Shown here one piece after another: positions 8,826 to 17,448 of a DNA stretch of 64,000 nucleotides (position 1 is its first letter; the number at the start of each line of letters is the position of its first letter). The DNA is from Streptomyces sp. ATexAB-D23 (GTDB taxonomy: Bacteria > Actinomycetota > Actinomycetes > Streptomycetales > Streptomycetaceae), in assembly GCF_000373645.1 (NCBI RefSeq), contig NZ_KB892005.1:62774-126773 (forward strand), read 5' to 3'. Both the position numbers and the translations under genes were made by a program. Under the pieces are notes generated by a model. The model was not told the DNA's origin. It worked only from the letters and a program-made list of their open reading frames with translations, and did not search any database.

Positions 8826-9652
8826 GCGACGCGGCGGTGCTGCCGGGGCAGCCGCGGGGCGGTGTGCTGTCCGGTCCCGCGACGGCCCGTGCGGTCAACG
8901 TCCTGGCACCAAACCCGTCGGCGATGACGCTGGACGGCACCAATACGTGGATCGTCGCCGAGCCCGACTCGGACCTGGCGGTGGTCATCGATCCGGGTCC
9001 GCTGGACGACGCCCATCTGCGGGCGGTCATCGACACCGCCGAGCAGACGGGTCGCCGTGTCGCGCTGACGCTCCTCACTCACGGCCACCCCGACCACGCC
9101 GAGGGCGCGGCACGGTTCGCGGAACTCACCCGTACCAAGGTGCGGGCGCTCGATCCGGAGCTGCGGCTCGGCGACGAGGGCCTGGGCACGGGCGACGTGA
9201 TCACGACCGGCGGGCTTGAGATGTACGTGGTGCCGACGCCGGGCCACACGGCGGACTCGCTGTCGTTCCATCTGCCGGCCGACCGCGCGGTGCTGACCGG
9301 GGACACGATCCTCGGCCGCGGTACGACGCTGGTGGCGCATCCGGACGGTCGGCTGGGGGACTACCTCGACTCGCTGCGGCGGCTGCGCTCGCTGACGGTC
9401 GACGACGGGGTGCACACGGTGCTGCCCGGTCACGGTCCGGTCCTGGAGGACGCGCAGGGAGCGGTCGAGTTCTACCTGGCCCACCGCGCGCACCGGCTGG
9501 CGCAGGTGGAGACGGCGGTGGAGTCCGGGCACCGGACCTCCTCCGAGGTGGTGGCCCATGTGTACGCGGACGTGGACCGTTCGCTGTGGCCGGCGGCGGA
9601 GCTGTCGGTGCGGGCACAGCTGGAGTATCTGACCGAGCACGGGCTGATCTGA
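8822..9652 (+). CDS. MBL-fold metallo-hydrolase
   Basis: 276 residues with the complete metallo-beta-lactamase zinc set: HGHPDHAEG near residue 87, PGHTADS near 140, TGDTILG near 159 and LPGHGPV near 201. The C-terminal helical part (HRAHRLAQVETAV and after) matches the LACTB2-like or MBL plus winged-helix subgroup. The family includes hydrolases and endoribonucleases, so the substrate is unknown. It is coupled to the Nudix gene upstream, and a 23-bp hairpin separates it from the convergent crp. Confidence 0.92.
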   Translation: MSDAAVLPGQPRGGVLSGPATARAVNVLAPNPSAMTLDGTNTWIVAEPDSDLAVVIDPGPLDDAHLRAVIDTAEQTGRRVALTLLTHGHPDHAEGAARFAELTRTKVRALDPELRLGDEGLGTGDVITTGGLEMYVVPTPGHTADSLSFHLPADRAVLTGDTILGRGTTLVAHPDGRLGDYLDSLRRLRSLTVDDGVHTVLPGHGPVLEDAQGAVEFYLAHRAHRLAQVETAVESGHRTSSEVVAHVYADVDRSLWPAAELSVRAQLEYLTEHGLI

Positions 9653-9657
9653 GGGCG

Positions 9658-9704
9658 CACGTGTGAGGGGCCCCGCCGGTCACCGGCAGGGCCCCTCACA
9701 CGTG
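9658..9704. terminator. Bidirectional hairpin between MBL gene and crp
   Basis: Bases 9658-9680 pair with 9682-9704 almost perfectly, with a tight loop near 9681. It serves the convergent MBL and crp genes. Confidence 0.85.
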
Positions 9705-9719
9705 ACGTACGACGGTGGG

Positions 9720-10394
9720 TCAGCGGGAGCGCTTGGCCAGCCGCTCCACGTCGAGCAGGATCACCGCACGGGCCTCCAGCCGCAGCCAGCCGCGGCCGGC
9801 GAAGTCGGCGAGGGCCTTGTTGACCGTCTCGCGGGAGGCGCCGACCAGCTGGGCCAGCTCTTCCTGCGTCAGGTCGTGCACCACGTGGATGCCTTCCTCG
9901 GACTGGACGCCGAAGCGGCGCGACAGGTCCAGGAGCGCGCGGGCGACGCGGCCCGGGACATCGGAGAAGACCAGGTCGGACATCTGGTCGTTGGTCTTGC
10001 GCAGGCGCCGGGCGACGGCGCGCAGGAGGGCCGTGGCCACCTCGGGGCGTGCGTTGAGCCAGGGCTGCAGGTCGCCGTGGCCGAGGCCGAGCAGCTTGAC
10101 CTCGGTCAGCGCGGTGGCGGTGGCGGTGCGCGGGCCCGGGTCGAAGAGCGAGAGCTCACCGATCAGCTCGCCGGGGCCGAGGACCGCCAGCATGTTCTCG
10201 CGTCCGTCGGGGGAGGTGCGGTGGAGTTTCACCTTGCCCTCGGTGACCACATAGAGGCGGTCGCCCGGGTCACCCTCGTGGAACAGCGCGTCGCCGCGCG
10301 CGAGGGTCACCTCACTCATCGAGGCGCGGAGCTCCGCGGCCTGCTCGTCATCGAGCGCCGCGAAAAGCGGGGCGCGCCGCAGAACGTCGTCCAC
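9720..10394 (-). CDS. crp: Crp/Fnr-family regulator Crp
   Basis: 224 residues starting with GTG. An N-terminal cyclic-nucleotide-binding jelly roll carries GDRLYVVTEGKVKLHR and GELIGELSLFDPGPRTATA, the phosphate-binding cassette. The C-terminal HTH is TQEELAQLVGASRETVNKAL. Streptomyces Crp binds cAMP and controls spore germination, growth and specialised metabolism. The gene is divergent from nth, as in actinobacteria generally. A Crp-like dyad at 10457 lies 63 bp upstream of the start and could mediate autoregulation. Confidence 0.95.
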   Translation of the reverse strand: MDDVLRRAPLFAALDDEQAAELRASMSEVTLARGDALFHEGDPGDRLYVVTEGKVKLHRTSPDGRENMLAVLGPGELIGELSLFDPGPRTATATALTEVKLLGLGHGDLQPWLNARPEVATALLRAVARRLRKTNDQMSDLVFSDVPGRVARALLDLSRRFGVQSEEGIHVVHDLTQEELAQLVGASRETVNKALADFAGRGWLRLEARAVILLDVERLAKRSR

Positions 10395-10456
10395 GAGTTC
10401 TCTCCTTGTCGGCCTGTTCAGGGAACCGTGGTCCCCATCATGCCGGACGGTAAAAC

Positions 10457-10472
10457 AGTGCGATCAATCACA
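10457..10472. promoter_or_regulatory. Candidate Crp-binding site
   Basis: AGTGCGATCAATCACA has the half-sites GTG and TCACA with a 6-bp centre. It is close to the Crp consensus TGTGA-N6-TCACA and to the actinomycete GTG-N6-GNCAC. It lies in the crp/nth divergent region. Binding is inferred only. Confidence 0.45.
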
Positions 10473-10624
10473 AACCAGTTTGACGCACGTGCGTGCCGGA
10501 GCGTACGGCAGGGGGCCGATTGGGGGTGGATCACCAGTGACCGGGGCAGATGTCAGTGGCGGGCTCTAGGCTGGCCGGGTGTCCAGAATCGCCGGTGAGA
10601 GTGCAGGCCAAGGGGGCTGATGGG

Positions 10625-11653
10625 GTGTCGGACGGCCATGATTCCGCTGTGGGCGAACAGGCTGCGAGCAGCCGGAAAAACAAGGACAAAGCGACAGTAA
10701 ACCGGTCCGGACAGGCGGCGGGCGCCGGCTCGTCCGAGCGATCGACGGCGGGCCGGGAGGAAGCGGTGACCACAGGGGCGCAAGGCGCGGCGGCGGAGTC
10801 CGGTGCGTCCGGAGCGGACGGTCCGAAGAGCACGGCGAGCGCGAAGAGTGCGAAGAGTGCGAAGGCCCCGGGGAAGCGGCCCGGTCGGCCGGAATCGCAC
10901 CTGGCCATGGTCCGCCGTGCCCGCCGGATCAACCGCGAGCTCGCGGAGGTCTACCCGTACGCCCATCCGGAGCTGGACTTCAGGAACCCGTTCGAGCTGC
11001 TGGTCGCCACGGTCCTCTCAGCCCAGACCACGGACCTGAGGGTCAACCAGACCACTCCTGCCCTTTTCGCCGCCTATCCCACCCCCGAGGACATGGCGGC
11101 CGCGGTTCCGGAGGATCTGGAAGAGATCATTCGGCCGACCGGCTTCTTCCGGGCCAAAGCCAGGTCGCTGCTCGGCCTGTCCGCCGCCCTCCGCGACGAC
11201 TTCGGTGGCGAGGTGCCGGGGCGGCTGGCGGATCTCGTGAAGCTGCCGGGCGTCGGCCGCAAGACGGCCAACGTCGTTCTGGGTAACGCGTTCGGGGTGC
11301 CTGGACTCACTGTCGACACCCACTTCGGCCGGCTGGTCCGGCGGTGGAAGTGGACCGAGCAGGAGGACCCGGAGAAGGTCGAGGCGGAGATCGCGGCGAT
11401 CTTCCCCAAGAGCGAGTGGACCATGCTCTCGCACCGCGTCATCTTCCACGGCCGCCGCGTGTGCCACGCCCGCAAGCCCGCCTGCGGTGCCTGCCCGATC
11501 GCCCCGCTGTGCCCTTCGTACGGTGAGGGCGAGACGGACCCGGAGAAGGCCCGCAAGCTTCTGAAGTACGAGATGGGTGGCAAGCCGGGCCAGCGGCTGA
11601 ACCCACCGCCGGACTTCCCCGGAAGCCCGGCACCTCCGCTGGGCGCCGACTGA
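10625..11653 (+). CDS. nth: Endonuclease III (DNA glycosylase/AP lyase)
   Basis: The enzyme removes oxidised pyrimidines and cleaves at abasic sites. The core begins near base 10907. It shows SAQTTD, the helix-hairpin-helix LPGVGRKTA with the catalytic Lys, and VDTHFGRLV with the catalytic Asp. The [4Fe-4S] loop C-x6-C-x2-C-x5-C is in [17 protein letters not shown]. About 95 residues before the core are low complexity (Ala, Ser, Lys, Gly) and not part of the family. The GTG at 10625 is chosen because AGGGGG lies 8 nt upstream. An ATG at 10550 and the internal ATG at 10907, which gives a normal-sized enzyme, are alternatives. Confidence 0.92.
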   Translation: MSDGHDSAVGEQAASSRKNKDKATVNRSGQAAGAGSSERSTAGREEAVTTGAQGAAAESGASGADGPKSTASAKSAKSAKAPGKRPGRPESHLAMVRRARRINRELAEVYPYAHPELDFRNPFELLVATVLSAQTTDLRVNQTTPALFAAYPTPEDMAAAVPEDLEEIIRPTGFFRAKARSLLGLSAALRDDFGGEVPGRLADLVKLPGVGRKTANVVLGNAFGVPGLTVDTHFGRLVRRWKWTEQEDPEKVEAEIAAIFPKSEWTMLSHRVIFHGRRVCHARKPACGACPIAPLCPSYGEGETDPEKARKLLKYEMGGKPGQRLNPPPDFPGSPAPPLGAD

Positions 11654-11766
11654 AGCGGAGACCGCCGCGGACTGTCGTCGCCATGTCCGGGCGCGGTTCT
11701 CGGCCGCGGTTCGCGGTCGCGGAACGAATCGTGTGACGACAGGCGTTGTGAGACGGAGGGGTGCCT

Positions 11767-12489
11767 ATGAAGACGCATGAACCCGGCACGGGGCAGTACG
11801 GCGGCACGGAGAGCGGTGAGCGCGCGGTCGCCGTCTCGGCCGAAGGGCTGCCCGGCTGGCTCGACCCCGTGTTCCGGGCCGCGCAGACCGTACGGCCGCA
11901 GCAGCTCAGCCGCTTCCTGCCGCCGGAGAGCGGCGCGGGCCGCCAGTCGGCCGTGCTCGTCCTGTTCGGCGAGGGGGCGCGGGGCCCCGAGCTGCTCCTG
12001 ATGGAGCGGGCCGGAAGCCTGCGTTCCCATCCGGGCCAGCCGTCCTTCCCCGGCGGCTCCCTCGACCCGGAGGACGGCGACCAGGCGACGACCGGGCCGC
12101 TGAGGGCCGCGCTGCGGGAGGCCGAGGAGGAGACCGGTCTCGACTCGCGCGGGGTGCAGATCTTCGGTGTGCTGCCCCGGCTCTACATCCCTGTGAGCAG
12201 CTTCGTGGTGACGCCCGTCCTCGGCTGGTGGCATACGCCCAGCCCGGTCGGGGTCGTCGATCCGGGGGAGACGGCACGGGTCTTCACGGTCCCCGTGGCG
12301 GATCTCACGGACCCGGCCAACCGGGCGACGGCCGTGCATCCCAGCGGTCACCGGGGCCCGGCGTTTCTGGTCGAATCCGCACTCGTCTGGGGGTTCACGG
12401 CCGGTGTGATCGACCGGATTCTGCACTTCGCGGGCTGGGAGCGCCCGTGGGACAGAGCCAAGCAGGTGCCGCTCGACTGGCGTGCATGA
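11767..12489 (+). CDS. CoA pyrophosphatase-type Nudix hydrolase
   Basis: 240 residues. The segment LRSHPGQPSFPGG near residue 79 is the NuCoA signature that precedes the Nudix box in CoA-hydrolysing enzymes, and REAEEETGL completes the box. The predicted reaction splits CoA into 3',5'-ADP and 4'-phosphopantetheine. GGAGGGG lies just before a GTG at 11761 and is better spaced for the ATG at 11767, so that start is used. It sits between nth and the membrane protease, the same order as mycobacterial Rv3674c-Rv3672c-Rv3671c. Confidence 0.9.
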   Translation: MKTHEPGTGQYGGTESGERAVAVSAEGLPGWLDPVFRAAQTVRPQQLSRFLPPESGAGRQSAVLVLFGEGARGPELLLMERAGSLRSHPGQPSFPGGSLDPEDGDQATTGPLRAALREAEEETGLDSRGVQIFGVLPRLYIPVSSFVVTPVLGWWHTPSPVGVVDPGETARVFTVPVADLTDPANRATAVHPSGHRGPAFLVESALVWGFTAGVIDRILHFAGWERPWDRAKQVPLDWRA

Positions 12490-12576
12490 CAGGCTGACTT
12501 CCGTGCTCCGCAGCTCCGGTCCGCCCGGACCACGGAGACGTACGGGCCCGGTTACGAATCTGCGAGGCAATAGACG

Positions 12577-13782
12577 GTGAACGTGCTGGACATCCTGCTG
12601 CTGGCCGGCGCCGTGTGGTTCGCGGTCATCGGCTACCGCCAGGGGTTCGTCGTCGGCATCCTGTCGGTGATCGGGTTCCTGGGCGGCGGCCTCGTCGCCA
12701 TCTACCTGCTGCCGGTCCTGTGGGACCAGGTGACGGACGGTTCGGAGGTCTCCTCCACCGCGGCCGTCGTCGCCGTCGTCATCGTGATCGTGTGCGCGTC
12801 CGTCGGCCAGGCTTTCACCACGCACCTGGGCAACAAACTGCGCCGGCACATCACGTGGTCACCCGCGCGCGCCCTGGACGCCACCGGCGGCGCCTTGGTC
12901 AACGTCGTGGCGATGTTGCTGGTCGCCTGGCTGATCGGCTCGGCCCTGGCCGGTACCTCGCTGCCGACGCTGGGCAAGGAGGTCCGTAGCTCCTCCGTCC
13001 TGCTCGGCGTCTCCCGGGTGATGCCGCCCCAGGCGTCGACCTGGTTCACGGACTTCTCGTCGGTCCTCGCGCAGAACGGCTTCCCGCAGGTCTTCAGCCC
13101 GTTCGCCAACGAACCGATCACCGAGGTCAGAGCCCCCGACCCGGCACTGGTCGGGAGCCCCGTCGCGGCGCGTGCCAAGCAGTCGATCGTCAAGGTCGTC
13201 GGTACGGCCCCGAGCTGCGGCAAGGTCCTCGAAGGCACCGGATTCGTGTTCTCCGACCGCCGGGTGATGACCAACGCCCACGTCGTCGGAGGCGTCGACG
13301 AGCCGACCGTCCAGATCGGCGGCCAGGGACGTCTGTACGACGCGAAGGTCGTCCTCTACGACTGGCGGCGCGACATCGCCGTACTCGACGTCCCCGACCT
13401 CGACGTGAAGCCGCTGCAGTTCGCCACCACGGACAACGACGCGGAGACAGGCGACAGCGCCATCGTCGCGGGCTTCCCGGAGAACGGCGCGTACGACGTA
13501 CGCTCCGCGCGCGTGCGTGCCCGCATCGACGCCAACGGCCCCGACATCTACCACCGGGGCACGGTGCGCCGCGATGTGTACTCGCTCTACACCACGGTCC
13601 GCCAGGGCAACTCCGGCGGACCGCTGCTGACCCCCGAGGGCAAGGTGTACGGCGTCGTGTTCGCGAAGTCGCTCGACGACCCGGACACGGGTTACGCGCT
13701 GACGGCGGATGAGATCCGCGACGACATCACGCAGGGCCGTACCGCCAACCAGCAGGTCGACAGCCAGGGATGCGCCCTTTAA
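12577..13782 (+). CDS. MarP-type membrane serine protease (CvpA plus trypsin-like)
   Basis: 401 residues starting with GTG. Four membrane helices of CvpA (colicin V production) type fill the first 125 residues. An extracytoplasmic chymotrypsin-like domain follows, with catalytic His in NAHVVGG near 232, Asp in RRDIAVLDV near 265 and Ser in QGNSGGPLL near 344. A Cys near 211 (PSCGK) and one near the C-terminus (QGCAL) could form a structural disulfide, as in mycobacterial MarP. MarP protects against acid and oxidative stress by processing cell-wall hydrolases. GAGG lies about 10 nt before the start. Neighbouring EphE-like and holin-like genes match the mycobacterial order. Confidence 0.93.
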   Translation: MNVLDILLLAGAVWFAVIGYRQGFVVGILSVIGFLGGGLVAIYLLPVLWDQVTDGSEVSSTAAVVAVVIVIVCASVGQAFTTHLGNKLRRHITWSPARALDATGGALVNVVAMLLVAWLIGSALAGTSLPTLGKEVRSSSVLLGVSRVMPPQASTWFTDFSSVLAQNGFPQVFSPFANEPITEVRAPDPALVGSPVAARAKQSIVKVVGTAPSCGKVLEGTGFVFSDRRVMTNAHVVGGVDEPTVQIGGQGRLYDAKVVLYDWRRDIAVLDVPDLDVKPLQFATTDNDAETGDSAIVAGFPENGAYDVRSARVRARIDANGPDIYHRGTVRRDVYSLYTTVRQGNSGGPLLTPEGKVYGVVFAKSLDDPDTGYALTADEIRDDITQGRTANQQVDSQGCAL

Positions 13783-14159
13783 GGAGCCGTACGCCCCTCA
13801 GGGAGTCGGCAGAGCGGGCCCCCGAAGCGGTCCGGGGGCGGTGAGCGGGTCAGTTACGAGGATGGCGCAGCCGCGCCGAGACCCAGCGGGCCCGGCGGCG
13901 GAGGATGCGCGAGATGCCGAGTCGGGGATCATGCAGAACGTGCAATGTGTGCACCCGGCCCGGAAGGCCGTCCCCCTCATGAGTGCCCGGAACCGCCGCG
14001 GCGGTCGAGCGACGGTTGCGTGCTGCGTCACCGAAGTCGTGCGTCCAGCCCATACCCGGACGTCTGCCCGTGCCACATGGTCCGTAATCGCCTATCCGTC
14101 AGCCAATTGGCCTATGCGCCAGGCACGTGGCCATTTCTCGGACACGTGTGCCCCGGCGG
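13783..14159. other. Convergent gap with weak terminator and doubtful small ORF
   Basis: This 377-bp gap lies between convergent genes. GCCCCCG at 13818-13824 pairs with 13833-13839 as a possible terminator. A 67-codon minus-strand frame (13850-14053) ends RVHTLHVLHDPRLGISRILR and has moderately coding-like third positions, but no ribosome site, so it is not called. Confidence 0.5.
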
Positions 14160-15185
14160 CTAGCGGTCGGGCTCGGAATCCTTGAGCCAGTTGATGAGTT
14201 CGGCCGAGAACCCGGCCGGATCCTCCTCGTGGGGGAAGTGGCCCAGACCGTCGAAAAGTCGCCATCGGTACGGTGCCTCGACATATTCTCCGGATCCCGC
14301 GGAGCTGCGGGTGCGGACCGCCGGATCGAGTGAACCGTGCAGATGCAGCGTCGGCACCCGCACGGGCCGTTTCATGCGCCGGTTGAACTGGATGCCGTCC
14401 GGCCGGGCCAGCGAGCGCACCATCCAGCGGTACGGCTCGATCGAGCAGTGTGCCGTCGATGGGATGGACATGGCGCGTCGGTAGACATCCAGCGAGCTCT
14501 CGTCGGGGAACTCAGCCGTGTCCGGGCCCGCCCAGTCGGTGATCAGGCGGGCCACCAACGCCGCGTCGTCGGCCACGAGCTGACGTTCCGGCACCCACGG
14601 CCGCTGGAATCCCCAGATGTACGAGCCTGCCCGGGACTGCGCGAAGTCGGAGAGCATCGAGGACCGCCACCGTCGCGGGTGGGGCATCGAGGAGACGGCC
14701 AGCCGGCGCACCAGCTTGGGGCGCATCACCGCGGCCGTCCAGGCCAGGTACCCGCCCATGTCGTGGCCGACCAGGGCCGCGTCCGGCTCACCGAGCGACC
14801 TGATCACGCCGGTGATGTCGAGCGCCAGGTTGGCGGGGTCGTAGCCGCGGGGCGTGCGGTCGCTGCCGCCCACCCCGCGCAGGTCCATCGCCACGGCCCT
14901 GAAGCCCGCCTCGGCGAGCGCGGGCAGCTGGTGGCGCCAGGTCCACCAGAACTGCGGGAAGCCGTGCAGGAGGAGGACCAGCGGCCCTTCGCCCATTTCG
15001 GCGATGTGGAAACGCGCGCCGTTCGCCGCGACGTCCCGGTGGGTCCAGGGGCCGTCGATGCGGACGGGGCCGCCGGCCGGGGCGGACGGTGCGGGGGCGG
15101 GGTCCGCCGGGCCGGCCGGCCTTTCGTGGCCCGCCCGGTCTTCGGGGCCGGGTGGGCCGAATGCGCTGGAATCGGGGACCGTCAT
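14160..15185 (-). CDS. Alpha/beta hydrolase, epoxide hydrolase (EphE) type
   Basis: 341 residues. A Pro/Ala-rich N-terminus of about 60 residues comes first. The fold then shows the oxyanion motif HGFPQFWWTW near 105, the nucleophile elbow GHDMGG near 168 with an Asp nucleophile, an acid in HGSLDPAVR and His in GLGHFPHEED. An Asp nucleophile with HGFP points to epoxide hydrolase or haloalkane dehalogenase rather than esterase. Its ATG overlaps the stop of the holin-like gene by 4 bp, so the two form an operon. Actinobacteria keep this pair next to the MarP protease. Confidence 0.9.
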   Translation of the reverse strand: MTVPDSSAFGPPGPEDRAGHERPAGPADPAPAPSAPAGGPVRIDGPWTHRDVAANGARFHIAEMGEGPLVLLLHGFPQFWWTWRHQLPALAEAGFRAVAMDLRGVGGSDRTPRGYDPANLALDITGVIRSLGEPDAALVGHDMGGYLAWTAAVMRPKLVRRLAVSSMPHPRRWRSSMLSDFAQSRAGSYIWGFQRPWVPERQLVADDAALVARLITDWAGPDTAEFPDESSLDVYRRAMSIPSTAHCSIEPYRWMVRSLARPDGIQFNRRMKRPVRVPTLHLHGSLDPAVRTRSSAGSGEYVEAPYRWRLFDGLGHFPHEEDPAGFSAELINWLKDSEPDR

Positions 15186-15712
15186 GTGGTTGAGCGTGCC
15201 ACAGCCGACGCGTTGTCCTGGACCGGTACGTTCTCGATGGCCCTGTCCGAGCGGGTGCTGCCGCCCACCGGGAGGATCGCGTCCGCGGCGATGCCCGGAC
15301 GGGGGTGCGGCTTGACGCCCTGGAGGACGGCGGCGGTCTGCTTGGCGGAGGCGATGGACTTCTCCGGCGGCTTGACCTTCTTGAACTTCGCGTACCCGAA
15401 GAGCGCGAGCAGGATGCCCAGAAGGATGAACGCCCCGCCCACGATCAGGAACGACCAGGCGAGGCCCAGCCCCAGATTGTGGATTCCGTACGCGGCCGCG
15501 AAGCTCAGCACCGGGATCGCGAACAGGAGCAGCACGCCCGTGACGATGAACGCCGCGCTGCCGATGACGCCTCGTTTGACGTCCTGCCGCACCTCGGCCT
15601 TGGCCAGGGCGATCTCGTCGTGCACCAGTGCCGACAGTTCGGCCGTCGCCGACGCGACCAACTGGCCGAGACTGCGGTCGGCGCCGCCCGCGTAATTGCC
15701 GGGGTCGCTCAT
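15182..15712 (-). CDS. Holin-like membrane protein (Actinobacterial holin-X/DUF1469 type)
   Basis: 176 residues. The N-terminus contains the family signature LGQLVASATAELSALVHDEIALAKAE. Two membrane helices follow (about 55-80 and 85-108), then a basic segment and a flexible cytoplasmic tail. The family is called phage-holin-like, but no lysis function is shown in chromosomal copies; a membrane scaffold role is possible. It is the first gene of the pair with the hydrolase. Confidence 0.88.
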   Translation of the reverse strand: MSDPGNYAGGADRSLGQLVASATAELSALVHDEIALAKAEVRQDVKRGVIGSAAFIVTGVLLLFAIPVLSFAAAYGIHNLGLGLAWSFLIVGGAFILLGILLALFGYAKFKKVKPPEKSIASAKQTAAVLQGVKPHPRPGIAADAILPVGGSTRSDRAIENVPVQDNASAVARSTT

Positions 15713-15751
15713 CCCTGACTCCCTCTCCTGTTCAACACGTCCGATGTCAGA

Positions 15752-17158
15752 TCATGCCGGACTGTCCGGCTTGTTGCTCGCTGCCCCCGCCAGTCGGGCA
15801 AGGCGGCGGTGCTCGGCCGCCTTCTTCTCGTGGATGGCGGCCATCCGCAGGTGGTACGCCGGGTCGTCCTGTTCGTAGACGTCCGGCACCCCGGACCCGT
15901 CCTCGTCGAGTTCCTCGGCCTCGGACAGTGCCCTGTATCTGCGTACCCGGAGTTTGAGCAGTACACCGGAGAGTACGGCGGCAATCAGGGAGCCGAGCAG
16001 AACCGACGCCTTGATCTCGTTGATCATGTCGTCGTCACCGGCGAAGGCGAGCTCCCCGATCAGCAGCGAGACGGTGAAACCGATGCCGGCAAGGGTGGCG
16101 ACGGCGAAGACATCGGCCCAGGCCAGCTCCTTGTTGAGCTCCGCCTTGGTGAGCCGGGTGGTCAGCCACGTACCGCCGAACACGCCGATCGTCTTTCCGG
16201 CGACCAGCCCCAGGACGACGCCGAGCGTTTCGGGCCGGCTGAACACACCTGCCAGCGCGCCGCCGGAGAGGGAGACGCCGGCGGAGAACAGGGCGAACAC
16301 CGGGACGGCGAAGCCCGCCGACAGCGGGTGGACCAGATGTTCGACGCGTTCACCGGGCGAGTGGTCCTCGCCGTCGCGGCGGGTGCAACGGAGCATCAGG
16401 CCCATGGCGACACCGGCGATGGTGGCGTGGATGCCGCTGTTGTACATCAGGCCCCAGACGACCAGGGCGAGCGGGACGTAGATGTACCAGCCGCGCACTC
16501 CCAGCCGCAGCAGCAGGTAGAAGACGCCAAGGCCGACGAAGGCGCCGCCGAGCGCGACGAAGTCGATGTCCTCGGTGAAGAAGACCGCGATGATCAGGAT
16601 CGCGAAGAGGTCGTCCACGACGGCGAGGGTCAGCAGGAACGCACGGAGTGCGGCCGGCAACGAGGTGCCGATGACGGCGAGGACGGCGAGCGCGAAGGCG
16701 ATGTCGGTGGCGGTGGGGACCGCCCAGCCGTCCGTGGAGCCGTCGCCGAAGACGTTCACCAGCGTGTAGACGATCGCCGGTACGGCCATACCGCAGAGCG
16801 CGGCGGCCACCGGGAGCGCGGCAGCCTTGGGGTCGCGCAGTTCGCCCGCGACGAGTTCCCGTTTGAGTTCCACGCCGGCGACGAAGAAGAAGACCGCGAG
16901 CAGCCCGTCGGCGGCCCAGTGCGCCACGGAGAGATGGAGGCCGAGGCTTTCGGGCCCGAAGTGGAAGTGGCTGACGGCCGCGTAGCTCGAACCGAAGGTG
17001 TTCGCCCACACCAGTGCGGCCACGGCGGCGACCAGCAGGATGACACCGCCGACGGTCTCCGTACGCAGGGCCTCGGCGACGAAGTTCCGCTCGGGGAGCG
17101 GAAGCAGCCCCAGGAACGTGCGGCGGGGGCCGGTGGGTGCAGGGTTGGGCGTGGCCAC
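15752..17158 (-). CDS. nhaA: Na+/H+ antiporter NhaA
   Basis: 468 residues with about 11-12 membrane helices. Hallmarks are the ATDIAFALAVLA segment and the paired aspartates in LAVVDDLFAI, the ion-binding site. GIHATIAGVAMGLM and GIGFTVSLLIGELAF follow, with a charged tail of about 75 residues. It exchanges cytoplasmic Na+ for protons. The GTG at 17158 has GGAGG 9 nt upstream; the frame is open to 17230 but the extra residues are not NhaA-like. A terminator lies upstream, between this gene and acs. Confidence 0.94.
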   Translation of the reverse strand: MATPNPAPTGPRRTFLGLLPLPERNFVAEALRTETVGGVILLVAAVAALVWANTFGSSYAAVSHFHFGPESLGLHLSVAHWAADGLLAVFFFVAGVELKRELVAGELRDPKAAALPVAAALCGMAVPAIVYTLVNVFGDGSTDGWAVPTATDIAFALAVLAVIGTSLPAALRAFLLTLAVVDDLFAILIIAVFFTEDIDFVALGGAFVGLGVFYLLLRLGVRGWYIYVPLALVVWGLMYNSGIHATIAGVAMGLMLRCTRRDGEDHSPGERVEHLVHPLSAGFAVPVFALFSAGVSLSGGALAGVFSRPETLGVVLGLVAGKTIGVFGGTWLTTRLTKAELNKELAWADVFAVATLAGIGFTVSLLIGELAFAGDDDMINEIKASVLLGSLIAAVLSGVLLKLRVRRYRALSEAEELDEDGSGVPDVYEQDDPAYHLRMAAIHEKKAAEHRRLARLAGAASNKPDSPA

Positions 17159-17321
17159 GGGGAGGGACCTCCGGGTCGGTACGGCAGCGATGGCATGGCT
17201 GATGCACTTGCCGACCAGACTTCCCGGCACCCCTGTGGACTTTTTTCTTGTCTTCTACCGATCAGCGGCCACTGTACCCGGGCGATGTGTGGGGGTGTGG
17301 GTAGTGATCCGCACTCCAAAT

Positions 17322-17362
17322 ACCCGAAGGGCATCCGGCGCGCTGCCGGATGCCCTTCGGGT
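17322..17362. terminator. 18-bp hairpin after acs
   Basis: Bases 17322-17339 pair perfectly with 17345-17362 around GCGCT. It lies 87 bp beyond the acs stop on the minus strand and upstream of nhaA, insulating the two. Confidence 0.85.
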
Positions 17363-17448
17363 GCCGGAGCCCGTCCCCGGAAAGGGAGCTGCCCCCGGGC
17401 CGGCGGCATGCGCCGCCGGCCCGAAGCCGTGCTGCTCAGGCCTTGGAC

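Noticed and set aside
15182..15712. prophage remnant
   Set aside because: The holin-like protein is a chromosomal actinobacterial family next to EphE and MarP; no phage genes nearby.
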